Counted from the stretch's first letter, positions 6,692 through 14,263 are shown. The stretch: DNA of 28,127 bases from an uncultured Thalassolituus sp. (GCA_913054055.1 CAJXIT010000005.1:1-28127); one strand, 5' to 3'. Program-made: numbers and translations. Notes: generated by a model from the sequence alone, not told the origin.

Positions 6692-8456
6692 GGGCCACAT
6701 ATCCTTGTGTCTTTTTCGCTAAACCTTTTTCAAAAACGGCGAAAGGTAAAGAGCGAATGATTTGTCCGTGGCGATCCATTGCCAGTTGACCGGTTTGTCC
6801 GTGAATACTGCTATTTTTTAACACTTTAATCTGGCCCAGTCTTGGGTATAACTGAAACGCATCTATACCAAGGGCATATAAGCGGTCTAAGCCCCCTTTA
6901 GATTTAGGCCAAAGCTTGTGAATTTGGAGTTTAAGTTTACTGTTTTCTAGCATCCATGGAATGTCACAAAAGACCACTGAGTTCAAATCACGGTCTTTTA
7001 CTTTTGATGGTTTGCCGGAATAAATCTGGCTGGTGGCGATCATGGGAATGTCTTTGGCAAAGTTAAACGCCAAGGTCGGTTTGATTTGACGTGCCTGCTG
7101 AGGGAGAGCTGCTACAAAAATAAAGTCGATGTCCTCACGGCGGCGAGCTTGAAACTCAACACGCTTACCCAGTTGGCGACGTAAGTTACGTGCGCGTCTT
7201 TCACTGTCATCAATAGCGAACAATTGGCTGATGACCTTATTGTAATCCCCTTTGCCACTGAAGAACTGTGCCTCGATGAGTCGTCCACCTTGGGCTTGCC
7301 AAGTTTTGCTAAAACGCTTGAATACACGTTCCCCCCAGGGTCCTTTAGGGACGAGGGCAACTGCATTTTGGTGTCCTTGTTGACGTGCATAAAGGGCTGC
7401 TAATTCAGCTTCATCTTCAACCGCAAGGCCAAATTGAAATAATTGATCAGGGTTTTCAGTGGCATCTCGTTTGCCGTAATTCAACGCAAGCGTCGGCACT
7501 GGTAGGCGGCTTTCTTGCTGAAGACGGGTTACTGAGTGTTTAGCAAGTGGTCCGATGACAAGCTCGTTGCCATCTAAAATAGCTTGCTTGTAAAGACTCC
7601 AAAAGTCTTTAGTTTTTGATGTGTCATAAATGCGAATTTCGGGGACGCTGGCCCCCGCTTTTTTTGCTTGAAAATACGCGGCCATGATCCCATCTCTTAA
7701 GGCGGTGCCAGTGGCGGCTAATTTGCCACTTAATGGCAGCATGACCGCAATGTATTTAGCTTTGTTCTCAACAAATTCTTCTAATAATTCTAAATCGCCA
7801 GGTAGCTCTTTGGCGGCCGGGTGATTCTCATATTGAATTTGCCATGTGCGTAATTTGCTTAGCTGTTTATCAATGTCGATTTGGTTGCGCTTGATAATAA
7901 GGGCTAAGTCTAACCAGCCTTTAAATAACGGTGTGCTTGTTTTACTGGCTAACTTACTGAGATTGGATTCGTCAGCTTGTAGCAAGCTGTTCCAGATGGC
8001 TTGATGGTTTTGGTCGTAAAGTGCATCTGTGAGTACACCGGACAAGAACATGCGCTCTCTAGCGCTGGCAATGAACTGCCCTTGAAGATGCAATGCGGTA
8101 GCGCGTAAAAAGCTTGGGGCGTTAGCATCAACATAGTCCAGCTGTGCAAAAGCACCTGGTGGAACGGCATTCATGGCCGTAATGGCATCGTTGCCACGAC
8201 CAAGGTAAACGGCTAATTGTGCGCTAAGCCAATAGAAGTTAGTTTTTTCTAGTTGGCTTAAGCTATAAACATCAATTTCGTTAAGGGCATCTTCAGCATC
8301 TAGGTAGCGCTGCTCCATCAGTAACTGCTCGATTTGAACCAAGATATGGTCGTCTTTAGCAGTAATACTTGGTTGAGTCGCTTGTTTTGGCTGGCTAGAA
8401 CAAGCTGCCAGCATTAAAACGAAGATAAAAAAGACACAGAAGCGAAAATTCAACAT
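6654..8456 (-). CDS. lpoA: Outer-membrane lipoprotein LpoA, activator of PBP1A
   Basis: The 600-residue protein has a lipoprotein signal ending in lipobox LAAC, with the lipidated cysteine at residue 19. An N-terminal helical repeat domain (about 35-230) is followed by a C-terminal periplasmic-binding-protein-like domain (about 235-575, starting KYIAVMLPLSGKLAATG). This is the LpoA/LppC architecture. E. coli LpoA is longer (678). It reaches from the outer membrane through the periplasm to stimulate the transpeptidase PBP1A. It is divergent from rsmI with only 39 bases between starts, and it heads lpoA-yraN-gmhA. The order rsmI/lpoA/yraN/diaA is conserved in gammaproteobacteria, which supports the call. 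Confidence 0.93.
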   Translation of the reverse strand: MLNFRFCVFFIFVLMLAACSSQPKQATQPSITAKDDHILVQIEQLLMEQRYLDAEDALNEIDVYSLSQLEKTNFYWLSAQLAVYLGRGNDAITAMNAVPPGAFAQLDYVDANAPSFLRATALHLQGQFIASARERMFLSGVLTDALYDQNHQAIWNSLLQADESNLSKLASKTSTPLFKGWLDLALIIKRNQIDIDKQLSKLRTWQIQYENHPAAKELPGDLELLEEFVENKAKYIAVMLPLSGKLAATGTALRDGIMAAYFQAKKAGASVPEIRIYDTSKTKDFWSLYKQAILDGNELVIGPLAKHSVTRLQQESRLPVPTLALNYGKRDATENPDQLFQFGLAVEDEAELAALYARQQGHQNAVALVPKGPWGERVFKRFSKTWQAQGGRLIEAQFFSGKGDYNKVISQLFAIDDSERRARNLRRQLGKRVEFQARRREDIDFIFVAALPQQARQIKPTLAFNFAKDIPMIATSQIYSGKPSKVKDRDLNSVVFCDIPWMLENSKLKLQIHKLWPKSKGGLDRLYALGIDAFQLYPRLGQIKVLKNSSIHGQTGQLAMDRHGQIIRSLPFAVFEKGLAKKTQGYVAHAESQQGTAKGF

Positions 8457-8495
8457 AATCCACTTAATAATAGTTAAATCGATAAGGCGGGCATT

Positions 8496-9335
8496 ATGGC
8501 AGAAAATCAGCTCTATGTGGTGGCTACACCCATAGGAAATTTGGCTGATATCACGATTCGAGCACAGGAAGTGTTAGAAATGGTCGACATTATTGCAGCA
8601 GAGGACACTCGCCATACTAAAAGGCTGCTTAATCACCTTGGTATTCAAAAACCGCTATTGGCCGCTCATGATCATAATGAAGCATTTGCTGCGGGCACGA
8701 TTGTAGAGAAGCTGCAGTCAGGCATGAATGTGGCATTGGTTAGTGATGCCGGAACCCCGTTGATCGCCGACCCTGGATTCCATGTGGCCAAAGAAGTGGC
8801 TGATGCGGGGTTTGATGTGATACCTGTGCCAGGAGCATGCGCGGTTATTACGGCTTTATGCGCAGCGGCTTTGCCGACGGATCGCTTTATATTTGATGGT
8901 TTTTTACCGGCTAAAACGTCAGGTCGTAAACAGTATTTTGCCTCGGTAAAAAATGAAGAACGTACCTTGGTGGTGTATGAGTCTCCTCATCGTATTCTAG
9001 AAAGCTTAAAAGATTTGCAGAATGAGTTGGGTGAGGACAAAGAGATTGTGGTTGCCAGGGAGCTAACCAAAACATTTGAAACATTCTTACGAGGTACTGT
9101 TGTCAGTATTCTTGCCACTATGGAGGCAGATAGCAATCAGCAGCGTGGTGAATTTGTGGTTATGATTCGCGGAGCCCTGGCAAAGAAGAAGTTAGATGTG
9201 CCGCAGGATGCCATTGATTTGGTCGTGTTGCTTTCAGAAGAGCTGCCAATGAAAAAGGCCGCTGCATTAGCCGCTAAACATACTGGGTTTAAAAAGAACC
9301 AACTGTATCAATTGGCGTTAGAGCAAAAAGAATAA
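8496..9335 (+). CDS. rsmI: 16S rRNA 2'-O-ribose C1402 methyltransferase
   Basis: This 279-residue tetrapyrrole-methylase-fold enzyme uses SAM to methylate the 2'-O of C1402 in the 16S rRNA decoding site. Family motifs are ATPIGNLADIT (10-20), AEDTRHTKRLL (35-45), SDAGTPLIADPG (83-94) and PVPGACAVITAL (110-121). The length is close to E. coli RsmI (286). AAGGCGG five bases before ATG is a good ribosome binding site. The 39-base gap to lpoA leaves little room, so the promoters of the two divergent genes must overlap or lie inside the neighbouring coding sequence. Confidence 0.96.
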   Translation: MAENQLYVVATPIGNLADITIRAQEVLEMVDIIAAEDTRHTKRLLNHLGIQKPLLAAHDHNEAFAAGTIVEKLQSGMNVALVSDAGTPLIADPGFHVAKEVADAGFDVIPVPGACAVITALCAAALPTDRFIFDGFLPAKTSGRKQYFASVKNEERTLVVYESPHRILESLKDLQNELGEDKEIVVARELTKTFETFLRGTVVSILATMEADSNQQRGEFVVMIRGALAKKKLDVPQDAIDLVVLLSEELPMKKAAALAAKHTGFKKNQLYQLALEQKE

Positions 9336-9369
9336 ACCTTGTACTACCGTTTTTTATATGAGCATTTAA

Positions 9370-9401
9370 CAAAGCCCGTTATGGAATCATAGCGGGCTTT
9401 G
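9370..9401 (+). terminator. Probable terminator of rsmI
   Basis: The 14-bp stem is CAAAGCCCGTTATG (9370-9383) with CATAGCGGGCTTTG (9388-9401), containing one G:U pair and a GAAT loop. Only a short CTTT T tract is present, so it is weaker than the others here. The rest of the gap to 9563 shows no clear promoter. Confidence 0.7.
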
Positions 9402-9563
9402 ATGTTTCATGGTCACAATCATTTCTAGCATTGTTAAAAACTGCCAAATTAAACATGATTTTCGGACATCGAGCGCTTTTACCGAAATAGCCATTGCCTG
9501 AAAATTAAGCGCGATACAAAATATGTTTAAGAGAATCATAAAATAACAACAGGTAGAGAGCTT

Positions 9564-10709
9564 ATGACGGCTGTCAGTGAAGATTTAGAATTATTCCGCG
9601 ACATGATTGTTCGTGCTTTAGAGCAAGAAGTTGCACCCCATTATGAACAGTGGGAGCGAAAGGGCGAGGCACCAAGAGCGCTATGGAATACTTTGGGTGC
9701 AGCGGGTTTGTTATGCGTTGATCTAGATGAAAAGTATGGTGCAGCGGCAGCCGACTTTGAAGTGAGTCAAATTCTATTACAAGAAGCGGCAAGAATGGGG
9801 TTTGGTGGTTTAGCCAGTGGCATTAATATTCATGGCAATATTGTGGCCCCTTATATTGACCATATTGGAAATGAAGAGCAGAAAGATTATTGGTTGCCAA
9901 AAATGGTGACAGGCGAAGCCGTAGGTGCCATTGCTATGACAGAGCCTGGGGCTGGCAGTGATTTGGCGGGAATGCGAACTCATGCGGTACGTGATGGGGA
10001 TGACTGGATCATCAATGGTTCAAAAACCTTTATCACCAATGGCCTGCAGGCCGGCTTGGTGATTGTATGTGCTAAAACGGATCCTTCGGCAGGATCAAAA
10101 GGCATATCATTATTCATAGTGGATACTGAGACCAAAGGTTTTTCTCGTGGTAATAAAATCGAAAAAATAGGTCAACACGCAGGTGATACGGCCGAGCTAT
10201 TTTTTGAAGATATGCGGGTGCCCCATAGTGCTATGCTGGGTGAAGAGGGCAAAGGTTTTGTTTATTTGATGCAAGAACTTCCCCGCGAGCGATTAGGGGT
10301 TGCTTCTCAATCCATGGGGGCAGCGGATGGCGCATTGGCTTTAACAATTGATTATGTTCAAGAGCGCAAGGCTTTTGGCCAATCGATTGCTCAATTCCAA
10401 AATACCCGATTTAAATTAGCTGAATTGAAAACTCAAATGGAACTGTGCCGATCTTATATTGAGCAGTGCAAAGTGCGTTATCGTGAAGGTAAAATGACCA
10501 CAGAAGAAGCGTCAATTCTGAAGCTAAGCGCTACGGAAATGGAGTGCAAAGTAGTGAACGAATGCCTGCAATTGTTTGGCGGCTATGGTTATACCCTTGA
10601 ATATCCTATTTCACGCTTTTATGTGGATGCCCGTGTACAGACTATTTACGCAGGTACCTCTGAAATTATGAAGGAAGTGATCTCTCGTGGCATGGTTGGT
10701 CGCGGCTAA
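9564..10709 (+). CDS. Acyl-CoA dehydrogenase, long-chain (LCAD) type
   Basis: This 381-residue FAD enzyme oxidises acyl-CoA to trans-2-enoyl-CoA and passes electrons to ETF. The acyl-CoA dehydrogenase signature MTEPGAGSD is at 125-133, and FGGYGYTLEYPISRFYVDAR is near 338-357. At the position of the MCAD catalytic glutamate there is alanine (IYAGTSEIM, A363). E242 in the helix-G motif LPRERLGVA matches the place of the catalytic glutamate in LCAD and isovaleryl-CoA dehydrogenase, so the enzyme should be active. Substrate chain length cannot be read from sequence. It is monocistronic, with a terminator after it. A weak ribosome binding site (GGTAGAGAG) precedes ATG 9564. No beta-oxidation neighbours are present. 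Confidence 0.93.
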   Translation: MTAVSEDLELFRDMIVRALEQEVAPHYEQWERKGEAPRALWNTLGAAGLLCVDLDEKYGAAAADFEVSQILLQEAARMGFGGLASGINIHGNIVAPYIDHIGNEEQKDYWLPKMVTGEAVGAIAMTEPGAGSDLAGMRTHAVRDGDDWIINGSKTFITNGLQAGLVIVCAKTDPSAGSKGISLFIVDTETKGFSRGNKIEKIGQHAGDTAELFFEDMRVPHSAMLGEEGKGFVYLMQELPRERLGVASQSMGAADGALALTIDYVQERKAFGQSIAQFQNTRFKLAELKTQMELCRSYIEQCKVRYREGKMTTEEASILKLSATEMECKVVNECLQLFGGYGYTLEYPISRFYVDARVQTIYAGTSEIMKEVISRGMVGRG

Positions 10710-10739
10710 CCGCCATAGACTGCTTTATTTATTCGCTTT

Positions 10740-10773
10740 AAAAAGCTAACGCTTGCCCGTTAGCTTTTTTTTT
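10740..10773 (+). terminator. Rho-independent terminator of the acyl-CoA dehydrogenase gene
   Basis: A perfect 12-bp stem, AAAAAGCTAACG (10740-10751) with CGTTAGCTTTTT (10758-10769), has a 6-base loop. The T run continues to 10773. Confidence 0.92.
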
Positions 10774-10842
10774 GTCCATAATTTTGCATTGAGTTAGAAT
10801 AATTCGGCTTAACTTGGCGCATATAAATGATAGGGAGAAATC

Positions 10843-11610
10843 ATGACGCAAATTAAATTGTCATTATTGGCTTTACTGGTGGGTTGGACTGCAGGCGCTC
10901 AGGCTGAAAGCACTACTCAACAGAAGGGGGTTGCTCAGGAAGTTAGGGCCGAGGCTGAGTTAGGGGTGATTCTTACTTCGGGTAATACAGAGACTGCTTC
11001 ATTTAAAGGAAAGGTTGCACTAAAGCATGAGACTCAGAACTGGGAAAATGAATACTTGTTTGATTCTCTTTATAAAGAAGACAGGCTAGATAATGATGGT
11101 GTGAAAGAAACAGAAGTAACAGCAGAAAAGTATTTTATCTCTGCTCAAAGCAATTATAAATTGAACAAAAAGAAAAGTGCATTGTTTGTGTATGGCTCCT
11201 ACACAGATGATCGCTTTAGTGGATTCAAATATCAAAGTTCTGTTGCATTTGGTTACAGCGATCAATTATTTTCAACTGATACGTCTCACTTTAAATACAG
11301 TGTGGGGCCCGGCTATACCTTTAATGAATCGAATAGCGGCGTAGCTGATGAATCCAGTATGCTGAGGTTGGCTTTGGCTTATGAAAATACGTTAAGTGAT
11401 AGTGCCAAATTTAATCAAAGTTTAAGTTCTGAAGTGGTTTTTGAAGAGGGGTCAAATACGTTGTCTAAATCAGAAACAGCAATTACTTCAAAGCTAATGG
11501 GAAATTTAAACTTAAAGGCGTCTTATTTGGTGACTCATAATAGTGAAGTGGCAGCAGATAAAGAAAAAACAGATACCACCACAAGTATTAGCGTGGTATT
11601 TTTATTCTAA
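10843..11610 (+). CDS. DUF481 (YdiY-like) outer-membrane beta-barrel protein
   Basis: The 255-residue protein has a Sec signal peptide (MTQIKLSLLALLVGWTAGAQA, likely cut after A21). A run of alternating amphipathic strands follows, typical of a small outer-membrane barrel, and it ends in phenylalanine (SVVFLF), the outer-membrane sorting signal. The start of the mature part, ELGVILTSGNTETASFKGK, is the DUF481 hallmark seen in YdiY, described as salt-induced. The exact function is unknown. AGGGAGA before ATG is a strong ribosome binding site. A possible promoter TTGTCC-16-TAGAAT (10772-10799) overlaps the preceding terminator's T run. A terminator follows, so it is probably transcribed alone. 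Confidence 0.88.
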   Translation: MTQIKLSLLALLVGWTAGAQAESTTQQKGVAQEVRAEAELGVILTSGNTETASFKGKVALKHETQNWENEYLFDSLYKEDRLDNDGVKETEVTAEKYFISAQSNYKLNKKKSALFVYGSYTDDRFSGFKYQSSVAFGYSDQLFSTDTSHFKYSVGPGYTFNESNSGVADESSMLRLALAYENTLSDSAKFNQSLSSEVVFEEGSNTLSKSETAITSKLMGNLNLKASYLVTHNSEVAADKEKTDTTTSISVVFLF

Positions 11611-11631
11611 TAATCAAGATGCAGATGCGTG

Positions 11632-11661
11632 AAAAAGGCCAGTAGTTTTACTGGTTTTTTT
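11632..11661 (+). terminator. Rho-independent terminator of the DUF481 gene
   Basis: The stem core CCAGTA/TACTGG (11639-11644 with 11649-11654) has a GTTT loop. It is extended by two G:T and several A:T pairs into seven T. Confidence 0.85.
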
Positions 11662-11678
11662 ATACTTGAGGGGAGTTC

Positions 11679-12779
11679 ATGGGTTCAAAAAATCAAACAG
11701 AAATGATGGTTGCATCCCTGCCTGAACTAGGTTGGGGGAATGATTTTATACAACAGCTTTCCCTAGATGAATGGGATGATTATGTACCTGCCAGAGTCAT
11801 AGAGCAGCACAGGTCACAATTGCTGGTGGCTTTAGATAATAAATCCGTAATCGTTGCTTACCCTGTTCACATGGATGCGGCTATTACAGTTGGTGATTGG
11901 TTGTTATTGGATCATGATTTGGCTGTGCGCCGAGTATTGGATAGGAAAACGGTTTTCCAGCGCAAGGCGTCCGGTGAAAAAGCCAAAACACAATTAATCG
12001 CGGCGAATGTGGATACGGTGTTTATTGTGAGTTCGTTAAATCATGATTTTAGTTTAAACCGTATAGAGCGCTATTTAGTATTGGCCAATGAGGCCAAGGT
12101 TGAACCTGTGGTGGTATTAACCAAGGTGGACTTGTGCGAATCGGAAGAAAAACGCGAGCATTACGTGCAACAGGTTCAAAGTTTGGACCCTTATTTAATG
12201 GTGGTGACGGTAAATGCCTTAGATGAATCTGAGTTAAGCCAGTTTTCTGCTTGGTGCAAACCAGGCAAAACCATGGCTCTACTGGGTTCATCTGGTGTGG
12301 GGAAATCGTCCTTGACCAATTTATTGGTGGGTAAACAGGTATTGGCCACTGCGGGTATTCGTGAAGACGATAGCAAGGGTCGGCATACCACTACTGGCCG
12401 TTCCTTAAATTTAATTCCTAGCGGAGATGTTTTAGCTGGTGGGTTATTGCTTGATACACCGGGTATGCGAGAACTGCAACTGGCGAATGTGGATGAAGGC
12501 ATTGAAGAAACCTTTTCGGACATCATAGCCTTAGGTCAGTCCTGTAAGTTTTCTGATTGCAGTCATGATAATGATTTACCAGAAAATTCTGGTTGTGCCG
12601 TGCAAGCGGCCATTTCCAGTGGTGAGTTAGAGTTAAGGCGCTTATCGAGTTTTCAGAAACTGCAAAGAGAAGACGCTTTAAATTCTGCCACTCTGGCTCA
12701 ACGTAGAGAAAAAGATAAACAGTTTGGGAAAATGGTGCGCTCGGTTATGAATGAAAAGAAGAAAGAGAAAAAGCGCTAG
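11679..12779 (+). CDS. rsgA: RsgA/YjeQ-family circularly permuted ribosomal GTPase
   Basis: The 366-residue GTPase assists late maturation of the 30S subunit. Domains in order are an N-terminal OB fold (about 35-90), a circularly permuted GTPase, and a zinc domain. In the GTPase, G4 TKVD (148-151) precedes the P-loop GSSGVGKS (203-210) and G3 DTPGM (259-263). The zinc domain has ligands C289, C294, H296 and C306. A lysine-rich tail follows (KKKEKKR). The start at 11679 has GAGGGGAG just upstream. The gene is not in the usual orn/psd context, so it may be the second RsgA paralogue some gammaproteobacteria carry. A search of the rest of the genome would decide this. No terminator is visible before the rnpB-like copies downstream. 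Confidence 0.9.
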   Translation: MGSKNQTEMMVASLPELGWGNDFIQQLSLDEWDDYVPARVIEQHRSQLLVALDNKSVIVAYPVHMDAAITVGDWLLLDHDLAVRRVLDRKTVFQRKASGEKAKTQLIAANVDTVFIVSSLNHDFSLNRIERYLVLANEAKVEPVVVLTKVDLCESEEKREHYVQQVQSLDPYLMVVTVNALDESELSQFSAWCKPGKTMALLGSSGVGKSSLTNLLVGKQVLATAGIREDDSKGRHTTTGRSLNLIPSGDVLAGGLLLDTPGMRELQLANVDEGIEETFSDIIALGQSCKFSDCSHDNDLPENSGCAVQAAISSGELELRRLSSFQKLQREDALNSATLAQRREKDKQFGKMVRSVMNEKKKEKKR

Positions 12780-12809
12780 ATACTTAGTGGATTAAACTAA
12801 TTCAAGCTT

Positions 12810-12886
12810 GATCTTGTAGTCTGAAATGACAGGGCCGTCGCCGCTATTGAATCAATCGATAGGTGAGGACAAAACTGCGGCTCCAC
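12810..12886 (+). ncRNA. rnpB-derived 5'-domain element, copy 1 (diverged)
   Basis: It aligns without gaps to the start of rnpB at 13098-13150, with about 11 mismatches in 52 bases. It keeps GTCGCCGC and the hairpin CTATTGA/TCGATAG (12844-12862). It then diverges into GAGGACAAAACTGC-GGCTCCAC, which is shared with copy 2 but not with rnpB. It lacks everything 3' of that, including the catalytic core, so it cannot be an active RNase P RNA. Downstream GGAC-AACT (12867-12876) can pair with AGTT-GTCT (12888-12895). The promoter corresponding to the rnpB promoter is decayed. It may be a relic of a tandem duplication or a small RNA; transcription is not shown. Confidence 0.6.
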
Positions 12887-12922
12887 TAGTTGTCTCCTTA
12901 ATTTAACAGTGTTAATTCCCCC

Positions 12923-12950
12923 TTGAACAAAACCAATTTAAGCGTACCCT
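12923..12950 (+). promoter_or_regulatory. Promoter-like sequence of rnpB-derived copy 2
   Basis: TTGAAC (12923-12928) and TACCCT (12945-12950) are separated by 16 bp. This is the same spacing, and the same distance from the homologous RNA start, as TTGATC-16-TATCCT at the true rnpB. The -10 is weak (3/6). Confidence 0.4.
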
Positions 12951-13024
12951 TGCGCCCTGAGATGATCGGGCAGTCGCCGCTAGAAAATTAATTTCTAGGG
13001 GAGGACAAAACTGCTGGCTCCACA
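12951..13024 (+). ncRNA. rnpB-derived 5'-domain element, copy 2
   Basis: Bases 12944-12982 match 13094-13132 of the rnpB promoter and 5' end at 37 of 39 positions. The next hairpin, CTAGAAA-ATTAA-TTTCTAG (12980-12998), differs from rnpB's CTATTGA-ATTAA-TCGATAG at three adjacent pairs, all of which remain paired. After it comes GAGGACAAAACTGC-T-GGCTCCAC, shared with copy 1. Homology then ends. The catalytic core and the 3' strand of P1 are absent. A short 5' hairpin CCTGA/TCGGG could replace P1. It is either a structured small RNA derived from RNase P RNA or a duplication remnant. It lies about 150 bp before the matching segment of rnpB. Confidence 0.65.
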
Positions 13025-13072
13025 TGATGATTTTCACTTCTTGAAAACCTTTTCTATATTACAAACTCTTTC

Positions 13073-13100
13073 TTGATCTATTTCTCTACCAGAGTATCCT
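13073..13100 (+). promoter_or_regulatory. Promoter of rnpB
   Basis: The -35 TTGATC (13073-13078, 4/6) and the -10 TATCCT (13095-13100, 4/6) are separated by 16 bp. The predicted start near 13107 coincides with the 5' end of the P1 helix of RNase P RNA, which supports the assignment. Confidence 0.65.
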
Positions 13101-13107
13101 TGCGCCC

Positions 13108-13475
<368 letters not shown>

Positions 13476-13483
13476 TTATTATG

Positions 13484-13513
13484 ACCCGTAGGCAGTTATG
13501 CCTGCGGGTTTTT
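13484..13513 (+). terminator. Rho-independent terminator of rnpB
   Basis: The stem is ACCCGTAGGCA (13484-13494) with TGCCTGCGGGT (13499-13509), 11 bp with one G:U pair. The GTTA loop is followed by a T run to 13513. Confidence 0.9.
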
Positions 13514-13537
13514 AATTTTAAGTGGGAAAATTTGGGC

Positions 13538-14152
13538 ATGGATACCTATTTAAGCAATTTGAATCGATTAAATCTGGCCTTTTACTGCGAGGTGGTCTCA
13601 ACGCCAGAGCAGGTTCGCATTGTGGCTGAAGTTGAAAAAGCCGTTTTTCCTCAAGATATGCAAGATTCACCTTCTGCATTGCATGATTTCTTTTTAAGTG
13701 AGTATGCTCATGGACTCATTCTTCGATATGGGCGGAAGGCTGTTGGCGTTCTAAAGGGTGATCATCTGAGTGAAGAGAATACCTGTTCAGAACTATTACA
13801 GGGTGATGCGTTGTTGGATAAAATCGATATTACCTTTTATATGGACAGTGTTGGTGTGATGCAAGACGTCAGATCGCCTCAAGTATTGGATTTTCTAATG
13901 CATGAAATGGCGGTAGATCTGCATCGATTCGACTATCAATTTGTAACCGCTCATGCCCGTGTAAAAGGGGGGTTGTCTAGGTTGTATCAGCGCAGGTACG
14001 GAGCGAAGGTTTTGACCACTTATGATAATTGGTGTGATTTTGGTGAACCATTTGATTATATTCTGGTGGATCTGAAAAATGTGCCCATTCAAGGTCTGAT
14101 TCGTCGTTCTATTTATAGGTTGGCTCGCAGGCTTTATCGTCTTTCTGAATGA
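13538..14152 (+). CDS. GNAT-like hypothetical protein
   Basis: The 204-residue soluble protein is not recognised by name. Its layout resembles a GNAT acyltransferase. An N-terminal helix contains VEKAVFPQDMQDSPSALHDF. Strands around GLILRYGRKAVGVLKG come next, then a strand FYMDSVGVMQDVRSPQVLDF (100-119) where the acetyl-CoA loop would be. A helix-turn RVKGGLSRLYQRRYGAKVL (141-159) follows, like the NxxSxxLYxxxGF motif of GNATs. The canonical R/Q-x-x-G-x-G/A loop is not conserved, so activity is uncertain. A basic C-terminal tail has seven arginines. An upstream ATG at 13481 lies inside the rnpB terminator and is rejected; ATG 13538 is preferred. It stands alone between rnpB and mraZ. Confidence 0.6.
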   Translation: MDTYLSNLNRLNLAFYCEVVSTPEQVRIVAEVEKAVFPQDMQDSPSALHDFFLSEYAHGLILRYGRKAVGVLKGDHLSEENTCSELLQGDALLDKIDITFYMDSVGVMQDVRSPQVLDFLMHEMAVDLHRFDYQFVTAHARVKGGLSRLYQRRYGAKVLTTYDNWCDFGEPFDYILVDLKNVPIQGLIRRSIYRLARRLYRLSE

Positions 14153-14263
14153 CCTCTAGCGCCTTCATTTTTTATAGCAAATCAGTCTAAGTCTCAAATA
14201 ACCGTCTTTCCTCACTAATCGTGTTCTTTTTGGGCCAGAAAGCCTAATTCTTGTACTCACGCC

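Noticed and set aside
6273..6722. 149-codon open frame antisense to yraN
   Set aside because: It lies opposite a conserved gene and has no ribosome binding site or recognisable motif.
10643..10660. Missing catalytic glutamate at the MCAD position of the acyl-CoA dehydrogenase
   Set aside because: LCAD and isovaleryl-CoA dehydrogenases use a glutamate in helix G, which is present as E242.
13481..13537. Upstream ATG for the GNAT-like gene
   Set aside because: The start codon lies at the base of the rnpB terminator hairpin, so the extra 19 residues would be encoded by terminator sequence.
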